Positions 20,525 to 31,110 of a DNA stretch of 64,000 bases are shown here, in pieces. Each line of letters begins with the position of its first letter. Within the stretch, counting starts at the first letter, position 1. Origin of the DNA: Leguminivora glycinivorella (Eukaryota; Arthropoda; Insecta; Lepidoptera; Tortricidae); contig NC_062974.1 of assembly GCF_023078275.1 (NCBI RefSeq), positions 25,580,110 to 25,644,109 on the forward strand, in the 5' to 3' direction. Under the pieces are notes generated by a model. It did no database searches and was not told the origin of the DNA. It worked only from the letters and a program-made list of their open reading frames with translations. The position numbers and the translations under genes were made by a program.

Positions 20525-21368
20525 AGCCGCCTTTACACAGACGCTCTATCGCGCGTGATACAGCAATCGCGTGTGAAAGCATGCGCGTGTAAAGCTGGCG
20601 GGAGGGGAAGGGAAAGAACGCGCGATTGCGTCTGCCAGTGCGGGCGCGCAATCGCGTGGTTGAGGTTGTCTTTACACGTACGTTCAGTCGCGCGTGCAAG
20701 ATGGCGGATGGACTGAAGAATTAATGGTTGAAATAATTGCACTTTATAAATCGATACTATAATATTAATAAGAATAAACAATAATAACGCGGTCTATCGC
20801 GCACAACTAGTCTTTACACGCACGCTCTTTCCGTTTCAAAAACTTCGACGCGCAATCACGCGCAAAAGAACGTGAACCTTAAAAACTAACAAAACGCAAT
20901 CGCGATTGAATGCACAGGCTTAACCGCGCGCTATCCTGTACGCGCCGAGCGATAGAGCAGGGCTTGGATACCGGTTAAATTCTCAAACCGTTATAATGTA
21001 CTTGCGGACAAACCTTTAAATTTCGTTTACGCTCGAAAAACCGCTATTTTTAAACCGGTTTTTAGGAGAACTCTTTCATAATGGTTTCGTTCGATTAACC
21101 GGTTTAAAACCAAATAAATTATTCCGCAGCATTATAGGTAATACTGATCCAACAACCAAACAAAAAACTCGCTGCGTGAACGTAGGTAGGTATTTAGGTG
21201 CGTCTCGCCTGCTCGTCGAATAAACCGGTTTATTTCGGTTAAAATAAAGTTCTCATAACGTTTGCGTTCTTTAAAAAGTTCGGAGTAAAATCGAAATAAA
21301 CCAGTTTTAACCGGTAAAAAATAAACCGGTTCCGGGCCTTGCGATAGAGCGACTATGTAAAGGCGGCT
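20525..21368. mobile_element. MITE with AGCCGCCTTTACACAGACGC ends
   Basis: Left AGCCGCCTTTACACAGACGC plus TCTATCGC; right GCGATAGAGCGACTATGTAA plus AGGCGGCT. The interior repeats GCGCGATTGCG and CTTTACACGCACGCTCT words. Its right portion is interrupted by a hAT MITE (20958-21341). Unit 2 copy at about 34200-35045. Confidence 0.75.
20958..21341. mobile_element. 384-bp hAT MITE (CAGGGC...GGCCTTG), TSD CGATAGAG
   Basis: It begins CAGGGCTTGGATACCGGTT and ends AACCGGTTCCGGGCCTTG, flanked by CGATAGAG at 20950-20957 and 21342-21349. The interior is made of AACCGGTTTA words in both orientations. Non-coding. Unit 2 copy at 34630-35018 with the same TSD. Confidence 0.85.
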
Positions 21369-21396
21369 GTTTAGACGGAAGCGTTTATTTTATAGT

Positions 21397-21657
21397 GACG
21401 ACCGGTCTGGCTCAGTCTGTAGTGACCCTGCCTGCTAAGCCGCGGTCCTGGGTTCGAATCCCGGTAAGGGCATTTATTTGTGTGATGAGCACTGATATTT
21501 GTTCCTGAGTCATGGATGTTTTCTATGTATATAAGTATGTATTTATCTATTTAAGTATGTATATCGTCGCTTAGCACCCATAGTACAAGCTTTGCTTAGT
21601 TTGGGGCTAAGTTGATCTGTGTAAGGTGTCCCCAATATTTATTTATTTATTTATTCT
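21397..21657 (+). mobile_element. tRNA-derived SINE (GACCGGTCTGGCTCAGTCTG)
   Basis: The head has A box TGGCTCAGTCTGTAGTG and B box GGTTCGAATCC. The body includes CCTGAGTCATGGATGTTTTC and TATATCGTCGCTTAGCACCC. The tail is GTGTAAGGTGTCCCC followed by (ATTT)n. Other copies are at 35073-35334, 63388-63666 and, reversed, 63075-63331. Confidence 0.85.
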
Positions 21658-22897
21658 TCGTTTCTATCGCGGATAGCTCATAGCTTATTCGCGTTTGGTG
21701 TGACCAGTGCATAATGGACAAAAACCTGCCTTTTCTTACATGTGGGTTTAAAGACAAGTACCCTGTGGCTGAGTACTGGTAAAAGGAGTTTTAATTTGCG
21801 TTTGAACGACTGTGAAATTCTGAAGAGGTTCTTGATTCGGTAGGATAATAATTTGTTTTTCTCAAACATGGTATGAAATATTGATGTTATGTGCCTTACA
21901 ATTGGCAGCGAAGTATGACGTTGCAGGTGCGGCTAGGACGATTGATAGATAATGGAATTTCATACAAACCTTGCAGGCCAAGGCCGGCAAAGTCCTCTTT
22001 TTTAATTTCCAAACACAGATAATTGTGACATAACATCCAGGTATTTAGCCAATTAAAAAAAAAAAACTATAAGGGGCTTTATAGACGTGCCGACTGCAAC
22101 TGGTACGGGTCCTAGACAATATTTGATTTTGGGTGCGTTTTCATACAAAAAAAATTTTTTCGTTTTTTTAAAAAAAAATTTTTAACTTTTTGTTTTTTAT
22201 AAGCGTATACGGGGAATCAAAGGGGAACGAAAATTCGACTATTTTTGCGCTACGACGCACCGTTTAGGAGATACAGCCATCCAAAGTTACTATTTTCAGT
22301 AGACTTTATTTATTTCATACCATGTTTGAGAAAAGCACTATACATACCTCGGCGGGAAATGGGGTTGCCCGCCTCAGACCTATCCGGTCTATATGTCTTC
22401 GGCCGGCAACCCCCTTTGTCCCGGCCTCTGTAGTAATGTACTATTAATGGGCCGTCGCTGAGTTCGTCAAGATGGCTGGATTGAGTTCAATAATATTTTT
22501 GATGATGTTGCTCGAAAGGAAGAAGTAGAGGTACTCGAAAATATAGGGCATTTTAAACTACTTTAACAGTAGGTAAACCTACTGATATTCATATATTTCT
22601 CTTGCTAAGTAATGTTCCAGCTATAGTTCATAGTGCTTTCTTACTGCTAGAAATAATTAAATAAGATAAAAATAAAAAAGCCCAAAAAGTAAATTCAACA
22701 TTAATAATAGGCCTTTTGCATCTATGACAGATGATTTAAGCAGCATCCTTACGACACTTGCGTTAGTGGCTGAATAGTCTAATTCGAGAGAGGATCCCTC
22801 GTCCACACACACGGCAGGTATATGCTCCCCCAGATGGCCGTGGTTAGAGGCCTGACTCATGACATTCAATATTAAAACTTCACATATCACTGAACTA
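21658..22897. other. Unassigned DNA with a GC hairpin
   Basis: No convincing exon; the 62-codon frame at 22245-22433 has no motif I recognise. A GGGGTTGCCCGCC / GGCCGGCAACCCC inverted pair at 22361-22413 may be a LINE or MITE part. Shared with unit 2 (35335-36574). Confidence 0.4.
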
Positions 22898-22968
22898 ACG
22901 CCGTGTCTTGCGTGGGCGACGGTCGCGCGACCGTCGCCGCCGTCGCGTCTCATACTTCCATATCGATA
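22898..22968. mobile_element. Half of the GC-rich MITE, cut at the unit junction
   Basis: ACGCCGTGTCTTGCGTGGGC through CATACTTCCATATCGATA is one arm and centre of the 19769 family. At 22968 it passes straight into the left edge of unit 2. In unit 2 the same MITE half continues to about 36658 (AAGGTTTGATTTCGTA). Confidence 0.75.
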
Positions 22969-23751
22969 ATTTATTATTTATTTATTTATGATTACATGAC
23001 TTTACAGCTAACCATTGCGTCACGTATATTAGGCTGACATAACAAGATAAACAAGTAGACATATACATTTACAATAATAGGCATACTTATATGTTTTCTT
23101 ATAAGCCTATAAGGTATGCCAAGTTTCATGCTTCATGACTAATAAAAATCTGTCATAGACATTTTTTTCTTCTGGAATTCAAATATGAATACCTTATGTG
23201 ACATACTCAATTTAATAAGACCAAAAAGGACATGATATAGGCCTTGTAATAACCATATTCTTTTATATTCCATATAAAATATCTAGAAGCTAGACTTTTT
23301 TATACGTCGTCGACCCTTCACTTGGTCCCGACAGCGAAACAGTGGAAGTCACATTTTGTATTATTTTTACCGAGCGTTTGACGTTTATTATTACCAGAGT
23401 ACACTTCAGACCGTTTATTCATCGGTTCGGCACAAACGAGTGAGGTATTAAAAAAACCATTGTCACTTGAACTGTAGTGGCCGAAATTTGGCAAAATCGA
23501 TTGGCTGCACCACGCCAACACGACATTGCTAGTTCAATTAGCTATCCTTTATTTTAACTTTTATCACAATACAAAAAAGTTAACATTTGCCGGGTTTACT
23601 GATTCATATACCAGTCAACTATATCCATAAGTTTCTGACACATAACAGGTCTCTTTAAAATAAAGTTTAAGAGGTATGTCTGCATTGTTTCGTGCGGGCT
23701 AAATCTTACCGTTGTTCGTCGATATCTTTAAGTGAAACAATGTTATGGGGT

Positions 23752-23925
23752 TATGTTATGGGGTAAATTGTGGCGTAGGCGAGAGGCTGGCAACCTGTCA
23801 CTGCAATGTCACAGTTTTGTTTTCTGTCAACCCCTTATTTGCCAAGAGTGACATTGAAACTTGAGTAGTTTCATATGCTCTGCCTACCCCTTCATGGGAT
23901 ACAGGCGTGATTGTATGTTATGTTA
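23752..23925 (+). repeat. Dispersed repeat, GTAGGCGAGAGG family (unit 2 copy)
   Basis: Nearly identical to 7343-7515. Confidence 0.6.
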
Positions 23926-25223
23926 TGAAATAATGTTGTACTCTAACTTTCCTTTGTCTTCTAAGGGATTAATTAAAACAATACATGTCTGCCTGAAACC
24001 TAAAGTGTTCTAGAAACCCATATATAAGTATATCTTTATATTGTAACAATGACCTTATAATCAGATTTCTATATAAATAAGGCCCTTAACTATGATATTC
24101 TGTTCACAAAAACATTAGTTCTCTTTTCCTAAATCGTATCTCTCGGAGTAGCAATCGGAATACTCCATGATCGTTATTGTATGCTCTATACTCAAATAAG
24201 CCAAAATGTCACATATCCACACAGTTTCTATTACCAACCGGCTTTTTGGCTAAGGACGTATATATGCGTCGTGAACGTTATGGAACTTTTATATCGTTTG
24301 ATCACTTATTGGTTATACGTTTTTGACACTAAGCCTTTTCGATTCGGTATTCGTATTTGATCTGTAATGTATGAAACGTTTTATTATGTTTAGTTATTTT
24401 ACATACATACATCATACATATAATGACGCCTGGTATTCCCATAAAGGGTTATGCAGAGCACATGAAACTACTCAAGTTTCAGTGCTACTCTTGGCAACTA
24501 TAAGGGGTTGAAAAAAAAAACGCTATTGTGACAACGTAACGCAACGAAATTGTGACGTGAATTGCGAAACGAAGTTGTGAATTGTGTGTGTAATTGTGTT
24601 AGTTATTTTAGTAGGAAATTATCGGTGGTTTACCATAATAGGCGAGATGACTAAAAAAAAACGAATTAGTCCGTCAATTAGATTATCAAAGAATATTAGA
24701 CACGTATTTTTTATTTTTTTCTCGTAAACGAAAAATGACGACGGTACAGTGCGTTGAAGTTTCGCGTGACGTCACGCCTAGGTACAATTTTTACTTAGAA
24801 GTGACGTCACAAGCCCCCACTCCGGAACTTTGATGATCTATAACTTTGTATTGTTTCATTAATCAGAAAAAGCGAAAAATATGTGTTCAGTATTTTTGGA
24901 CGATCTAACTGACGGTTTAGTCCGAATGCCATTTTTTTATGTAGTCGTCATTCCTACCTAGAGATATATATACATCACTTTCATGTTGGAACTGGAAGTT
25001 TTCTCAAACTTGTGACTTTTCTTGCACGTGCTACCATGACTAAAATAGAAGAACATTAAATAGGCAATAAATATATCAAGGTACGAGTGAATTCTAAATA
25101 CCAAAAAATTGAATAAAAGATCATGTTCCTTTACAGTTTACAAATGAAAACTAGGTAAGTTTGATAAGAGTTGCAGTCTTACATCTGTCTTATACCTCCG
25201 CACAAGGTTAAAATTGTTTATTT

Positions 25224-25334
25224 TTCGGCGTCGGCGAAAGCTGGCGCGATACCGCTCAAGACCGAGTCAAATGGCGTGCTCTTGTGTTGGAGGCCAAAAC
25301 TCGTCTTGGGTTATCTCGCCAGCCAAGTAAGTAA
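25224..25334 (+). pseudogene. Reverse transcriptase C-terminus (unit 2 copy)
   Basis: The same 36-codon tail as at 8813-8923 (GESWRDTAQDRVKWRALVLE...), ending in TAA and a (TAAG)n tract. A truncated LINE remnant duplicated with the unit. Confidence 0.65.
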
Positions 25335-25631
25335 GTAAATAATTTTTCATCTAAACAATTACTTTGTATATTTTTGTACAAAGAACACCTTTCCCTATCA
25401 TCCCTAAGCTCTCTAAGCGTTGCGCGCAGAACTATCAATATCAGAAAACTTAGCCAATCGCCATAGTGGCAGTTCTGACAAATGGCTCCCGTGCCATCGG
25501 CGGTATTTTACCCTATTTTTGACAAGTGCTTATGTTGTTTGGGGAAAACAAAAGAAGTTTTCACCACACCAACAATTGGTAAAGGCTTTCTTTGCTATTC
25601 GAAAACAGATAGCAAAATTGGATTTTATCCA

Positions 25632-25965
25632 CAAGGGGGCAAAGTAATTTCATATAAATTTTAACTCGATGTCTTAATCTGGCTATTAGATTTTACTTAA
25701 AAATGATGATTTTGAAACATAAATATTATTTTGATGTTTTATAGTCAGTATTGTGTTCGTGAAAAAAAAATTGTGTTTCACTCGGTGGCAAAGTTTGTTT
25801 AATCTTCGTGCCTTGATACCCTCGCAACGCTCAAGATTCCACTTTTTGAACCACTCGCTACGATCGCGGTTCAATATCGGAATCTTTCGCTTGCTCAGGT
25901 ATCAATATTGGCACGTGCGGTTAAACAACTAGGTACTTTGCCCCCTTGGTACAACTGCCCCCTTG
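25632..25965. mobile_element. MITE with CAAGGGGGCAAAGTA TIRs (unit 2 copy)
   Basis: As at 9221-9564, but the right end is duplicated: CTTTGCCCCCTTG is followed by GTACAACTGCCCCCTTG. About 15 bp near the left (around 25725) is also missing. Confidence 0.6.
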
Positions 25966-26253
25966 TAAAACAAATAACTATTGTTGGTGTTTGAGAATAA
26001 TTACAATGATAGGAGAACATTAAATTTATTTAAAGTCACTAATTATAGGTCGAAAGCGATTTTTAATGTGCAATAAAGTTTAAATTAAAAAAAAAAAAAT
26101 TACACGTTATCTATGTATACATCACAAGTTTTCTATGTATAAAATTATGAATTTATCTATATGAGTATGTATATCGTCGCCTAGCACCCATAGTACAAAC
26201 TTTGCTTAGATTAAGACTAGGTTGTTTTGTGTAAGGTGTCGCCCAATTCACAA

Positions 26254-26498
26254 TTAATACTTAATATTATAAATGGGAAAGTGTGTGTGTCTATTTGTCT
26301 GTTCGTCTTTCATGGTGAAACGAAGCAACGAATTGATGTGATTTTTTAAGTGAAGTTAGTTGAAAGGATGGAGAGTGACATAGGCTACTTTTTGTCTCGT
26401 TCTAACCCCCCACTTCTACAAAATGGGGGGAGGATGTTTGTTTGCAGCATTCCGCAATTATCGAATTGAACGCGAGCGAAGCCTCGGGAAAAAGCTAG
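26254..26498 (+). mobile_element. Non-autonomous Helitron (unit 2 copy)
   Basis: Same element as 9911-10155; CTAG terminus at 26494-26497. Confidence 0.7.
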
Positions 26499-26876
26499 TA
26501 TTTACATATTAATTATTTTACTTATTTATCGCCTCAAATAAAACACATGGCTTGTTTATTAAAACTCGTCGGCAATAAACGTAAACCGTAATTACCCGCA
26601 CATGAGAACGTAAAAAACGACGTTATAATACGTCAGCCACATAAATTCACAAAACGGTATGAAAGGGAATAAAATGGCAAAAAATTCCCCGCGGCCGTCG
26701 TAAACCCCTATATGTACTAGCTTTCATGGCCGCGTGCTTATATTATTATGTTTTTTAGGGTTCCGCAGTCAGCTAGGAACCCTTCGGATCAGCCACGACA
26801 TTGGTCTAAGCGCGACAGCGGTGAGCGGCGGCCATACATTGGAGCGAGACAAAGCGATGGGACTCTTCATTCGCAC

Positions 26877-26880
26877 ATAT
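26877..26880. repeat. Candidate target-site duplication, left
   Basis: ATAT, repeated at 30428-30431; the uninterrupted site in unit 1 reads CACATATGGCTG. Because ATAT is itself palindromic, a 2-bp TA duplication fits equally well. Confidence 0.6.
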
Positions 26881-27290
26881 CGATACCTCTGGGTTCAATT
26901 GGCGTAAAGGACATTTTGGCGAAAATGAGTTATATATACAGTTTTGTTCAGAATTTCAAGCGCTATCGATCTGTGTAGTTAAAATTTCGATATCTCTTAA
27001 AAAGTTGCCTTTACGACCAAGATTTTCTACTATGGACTTGCAAAAATAGCTTTTCTGAAGGGGCGTAAATATCAAGTCATTAATTTTAAATTATTATTTG
27101 TGTCGTAAAGGAAATCTACAAATAAAAATATAGTCGTAAGTCACCTTGACATTTATTGTTGCCCTTTAAGCCCTTACTTTCTAAGGATCACTTTCTATAG
27201 TAGTGTGATGAAGTTGGGCGTAAAGGACAAGTTTTTCTGTTCTTCGTCCTTTACGGCCAGCACTAAAAATATTTTATCCGCAACTGTAAT
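26881..27290. repeat. Extra outer terminal module
   Basis: It starts with the terminal 33 bp that also begin the inner arm at 27291, then diverges. It ends with an inverted pair GGGCGTAAAGGAC / GTCCTTTACGGCC (27212-27258). The element therefore has two nested left termini. Confidence 0.65.
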
Positions 27291-28014
27291 CGATATCTTT
27301 GGGTTCAATTGTCGTAAAGGACATATAATGCAGGTTTGCAAGAGAAAGATAAACCCACTTTTTTGTTTTTTTGACCTATATTTGTGACGTGTATAAGAAA
27401 AATATGCAGATTACGAGTATCTTTAACCTAGTGTAGCAACCGTAGTGATAAACTAAACGATTTAGAAGATAGATGGTTGTAAAGGACACGTCAAAATGTT
27501 ATAACGTCCTTTACACCCATGATTTGATAGGGTCGTAAATGACGGTCTTAGATGATTTTTATACAAAGTCGGGGCGTAATTGTAACCGAAATGGTACAAA
27601 TGTTGTTCTAAGTTTAAAATTAAAAACTGGAAAAATGTATCAAAACGTACTTAATATGGCATAGAATAGCTACATCAGTTTAATGCAGTGTATTATTTAT
27701 CAAAGCTATCTTAGCAACAAAAAAGAACAAGACTAATATTTTATATCCAGTTTTGTAATAAAGAAACAATATTTGCTTAAAAACTATCTAATACTTTGGC
27801 AACAAATTCAATAGTATATTATATAACGGTAACGTTATGAAGGCTATAAAAGTTGAGTACCGCGGTTAGGCCACGAAGGCTTGCCGAGTGGCCTAAGTAA
27901 GGTACGAGACTTTTATAGCCTTCATAATGTTACGATTGTATACTATGCTTTTTCTACGACAGCCACATAAATACCTATTCAAGAATAATAAAATGGGTTA
28001 GTTACTTACTTCAT

Positions 28015-28288
28015 ATAATGAATGGGAATATTTGTGTGGATCGTCGTAGCATTGAGTATTCTGTCCACAAAATGTTGATGGTGAGATATTGTTGCACAAT
28101 TCTTCAAAATATGCCAACAATGCGATTTCAGAGAAAGTTGAAACATTTTTTTGCAATTTCCATGTCATAAAACAATCATAACATTTTTGCTACGCTGTAT
28201 CCGACTTTTCAGGTAACAAATTGTCAGTCACTTTGAGCGCCATAGCCTTGATTTCTTGGGGAGTATATTGTTCACCAGAATCACTCAT
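28015..28288 (-). pseudogene. Broken N-terminal exon of a tyrosine-recombinase-like protein
   Basis: From ATG at 28286-28288 the frame reads MSDSGEQYTPQEIKAMALKV and continues to LLPEKS, then meets TAG at 28190-28192. The same frame goes on with CYDCFMTWK and STFSEIALLAYFEEL to NISPST. A reading-frame change within ACATTTTGTGG then brings in LWTEYSMLR. The order LLPEKS - Y-x-x-F-x-x-W - SFSE-x-x-LLAYF-x-E-L - PST-LW-x-x-YSMLR is what I know from the N-terminal part of KIAA1958/Crypton-type tyrosine recombinase-like proteins, which are multicopy in insects. The catalytic C-terminal half is missing. The exon lies inside the long-TIR element, so it was either captured or is all that remains of its coding region. 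At least two lesions make it non-functional. Confidence 0.6.
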
Positions 28289-28374
28289 AATTACTTAAGT
28301 TTTTGCACAACGTCGACTTAAAATAAAGTATAAAACACTAAAATAGTTCAAATATTTTTTTTAAAAGTTTACAA

Positions 28375-28680
28375 ATGCGGGAACCAATAATGCACAGCCA
28401 GAGAATGCTCAACCCAAGAATTTACGACCCAGGAATTGGCGTCCATGATGTACGAGAGTTCTTGGGCCGTGAATTGATGGGTTGGGCATTCTCGGGCTGT
28501 ACACGTTTGGTCCGGGCGATAATTCGAAGCCACTTTTTTTACAGGGCGGCAGTATTGTACGACCCGTAATTCGCGTCCACAAAAGTGGACGCCGATTTTG
28601 GGCTGTACATTTCTGGGTCGTACATTAACCGAACTCTTCATGCCATAGACAAGAGAAATAGAAAATAAGCCGGTTTTCAA
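28375..28680. repeat. Cascade of short inverted repeats
   Basis: CAGCCAGAGAATGCTCAACC (28395-28416) pairs with GGGTTGGGCATTCTCGGGCTG (28478-28499). CCCAAGAA pairs with TTCTTGGG inside it, TGTACGACCC (28556) with GGGTCGTACA (28614), and TCCACAAAAGTGGA is a small palindrome. Both strands are open (28375-28569 +, 28369-28680 -), but the translations have no known motif. Confidence 0.6.
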
Positions 28681-29081
28681 TTACGAAAAATGTGGTTGCG
28701 TTCAAGAATATTTAAATGTCAAATGTAAAATTATTTGATAAACTTATGATTTTTACCTTTGTTTTGCAATATCTAATATGTAAAACGCATTTCAGTTTAT
28801 TTTTTCATCTTGATTTAAATTATGAACCTAAATATTATATTATTTATTAAGAGTTATTTATTATTGCAAATGAAAACATACCTGATAAATGGAAGTTGTA
28901 CTTTTAAAAATAAACTTACAGAACTCCTATATTCATATGAATACTGCTCAGCAGTTATCATATGAACCTATAGACAAATAGACTTTTCTATCGTTACTCA
29001 AATGAACTTAATTTGGATACCGCTGACAATAATCTAATTGACAGATTTAAGTGCTGGAGTAGAAAAAGTTATTTTTTTAGT

Positions 29082-29840
29082 ATTCGCCGCTGTCTGAATA
29101 GTCAGTAGGTTACGCATTTAGTCTTTAATTCTAGCAGGGAAACGCTTTCGTAGTATTATTATACTGCGGCGAAATGTAGGTAATTAAAAAAAAACACTAT
29201 GGTAATCAGGGTAAGTACCCAAATGCACAAACGCTCACGATAATATCTATTTCGTAGCTATACATATATCTTTATCGCTCTTGCGTATTGCACCAGACTG
29301 CATTTTTGTCGGCGTCTGGCGTCGACGATTGCCATTCAGCTACGCCGGCAGTAAACTTTAACAGTAGACTATACTAACATTTAGTGCGACAATAACAGGT
29401 GCGTTTCGCTAGCGAATGAGCGTTAGCGTTTGGTGACTTGGCTATGTACCCAGGTACTTAAAGCATTTACTATAATATTTCTAGGATTGAACTCATAATT
29501 AAGATTATTCTTATTTAACAGGTTTACGACTAAATAACAATCTTCTGTTTTAAAATTATCAAAAATATGAATCAACAAAGTAGGTAGTCTTGACTACAGT
29601 TTGTATACGCGTCCTAACTTGCGTTTATAAATAAGTACTTAACTCTTAGTTATTCTTAAAACTTCTTTCTACTTTAGACTTTAAATTACTGTCGTATTAA
29701 TATAGTCTACTATTCACAGTTGCTGATTAAAGTTTACGTGATTACCATTAGTGTTTTTATATTTACTTAAACTACGAAAGCGTTTCCCTCCTAGAATTAA
29801 ATACTGAATGCGTAACTTATTGAGACAGCCGAGCGGCGAG
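29082..29840. repeat. Inner inverted repeat of the long-TIR element
   Basis: 29082-29153 (CGCCGCTGTCTGAATAGTCA ... GGGAAACGCTTTCGTAG) is repeated in reverse complement at 29772-29840. It encloses about 620 bp of AT-rich non-coding DNA, giving a second hairpin inside the transposon. Confidence 0.7.
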
Positions 29841-30948
29841 TAGGTACTAAAATAAGTAGTAAGATATGGAAAGTTACCAAAATATTAGATAGTTTTTAAG
29901 CAAATGTTGTTTCTTTATTGCAAATCTGGATATAAAATAGTCTTGTTCTTTGTCTCTGTTAAATATTTAGATAAATATATACTGTAACACTAATGTGGCT
30001 ATTCTATGCCATATTAACTACGTTTTGATACATTTTCAAGTTTCTCAATTGTAAACTAAGCTAAAAACAGTTGCCATTTGTACCATTCCGGTTACATTTA
30101 CGCCCCGAATTTGTATAAAAATCATCTAAGACCGTCATTTACGACCCTATCGACTCTAATTGTTCAAAAAAATCGTGGGTATAAAGGACGTCCATAGCAT
30201 TTTGACGTGTCCTTTACAACCATCTAACTTCTAAACCGTTTAGTTTATCACTACGGTTGCTACACTAGGTGAAGGATACTAAAAATCTACATATTTTTCT
30301 ATATACGTCACAAATATAGGTCAAAAAACAAAAAAGATATAAACATTTTTCTAAAAAAAAAGTTGTTTTTTGCTTCTCCTGAAAACCTGCATTTTGTCCT
30401 TTACGCCAATTGAACCCAAAGGTATCGATATGGCTGCCGCTCACCGCTGTCGCGCTTAGACCAATGTCGTGGCTGGGCCGTTAGAGTTTCGCCATGTCTG
30501 TCCGTCTCAGTCACTGTTAGCAATAGAAAGCTGAGGTACCAATTGTACCTATATCAATCACGCCGGTAAATTGCTAAAAAAAACAGTTTTATTGGGGTAC
30601 GTTAACTGGGGAGTTTTTTTTATCGTTTTAACTCTAACGTGGTATACAGCTGGATATCCCACGTTAATCACACTCAAAAAATCACAAAACACAAAAGTAC
30701 AACTTTATAAAGACTTTCTCGGAATTTTTTTTTGAACTTGATAGGTTGAACAGTTTTTGAAAAAAATACGGGAAACTGCGGAACCCTATTACACTGAGCG
30801 TGGCCCGACACGCTCTTGGCCGGTTTTTTCTATTATTTTTTTACAGAGCCAAATGGACGGAGGACTTGGACGAATATTTTCCCTTTTGAGTTTATAAAAA
30901 AGGCCTTTGTACATTTACCGAAGTGCTCCTTAATCGTAAGTCCAGTTA

Positions 30949-31110
30949 AGGTACAGCGGGGCAAATCCCTACTGGGGTCAAATGTAACTGGTTCAATTTT
31001 TACATGTTTTACAATGTTTGCAGATTAAATAGAGTGTCCACCGGTTATATATGGTAGGCGTGTTCAGTGGATACATGTAGAACTCAACATCATAGTGTAC
31101 CGCTGTACCT
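30949..31110. mobile_element. MITE, AGGTACAGCGGGGCAAA family (unit 2 copy)
   Basis: Same shortened form as 11041-11202. Confidence 0.65.

Larger units (their letters stand above)
6487..22968. repeat. Segmental repeat, unit 1
   Basis: Sequence from about 6487 to 12184 matches 22969-32440 (without the insertion at 26881-30427), and sequence from about 18515 to 22968 matches 32440-36645, in the same order and orientation. Observed differences are scattered single bases plus whole-element insertions and deletions. Unit 1 has the 6.3-kb RT/hAT/SINE block (12185-18514), a 65-bp LINE tail (about 7126-7190) and about 300 bp at 20039-20346 that unit 2 lacks. The right edge falls inside a MITE after CCATATCGATAA. 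Confidence 0.9.
26881..30427. mobile_element. 3.55-kb long-TIR DNA transposon with subterminal GTAAAGGAC motifs
   Basis: The ends are CGATACCTCTGGGTTCAATT (26881) and the complement of CGATACCTTTGGGTTCAATT (ending 30427). The right arm 29873-30427 matches, in reverse complement, a left arm at 27291-27803, more than 500 bp with indels. A further 410 bp (26881-27290) with its own copy of the terminus lies outside that left arm. Words of the form GTAAAGGAC/GTCCTTTAC recur in the left arm (26903, 27104, 27214, 27246, 27311, 27479, 27507) and in the right arm (30182, 30212, 30396). No transposase is visible; the centre holds a broken recombinase-like exon and several inverted repeats. The uninterrupted site is preserved in unit 1. 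Superfamily unresolved: a 4-bp ATAT or 2-bp TA target site. Confidence 0.8.
26751..30829 (+). mobile_element. GGGTTCCG-type element split by a 3.55-kb insertion
   Basis: The unit 2 copy of 10407-10921. The left part ends at 26880 and the right part resumes at 30428 within the nested hairpin loop (TTCGCACATAT / ATATGGCTGCC). Confidence 0.75.

Noticed and set aside
20447..20781. ORFs over the GCGCGATTGCG region (both strands)
   Set aside because: They lie within a MITE and show no domain; openness follows from the repeated CG-rich words.
28001..28009. GTAAGTAAC splice donor after the recombinase-like exon
   Set aside because: The family frame (LWTEYSMLR) should continue past this point, and the preceding sequence is already frame-shifted, so the match is probably chance.
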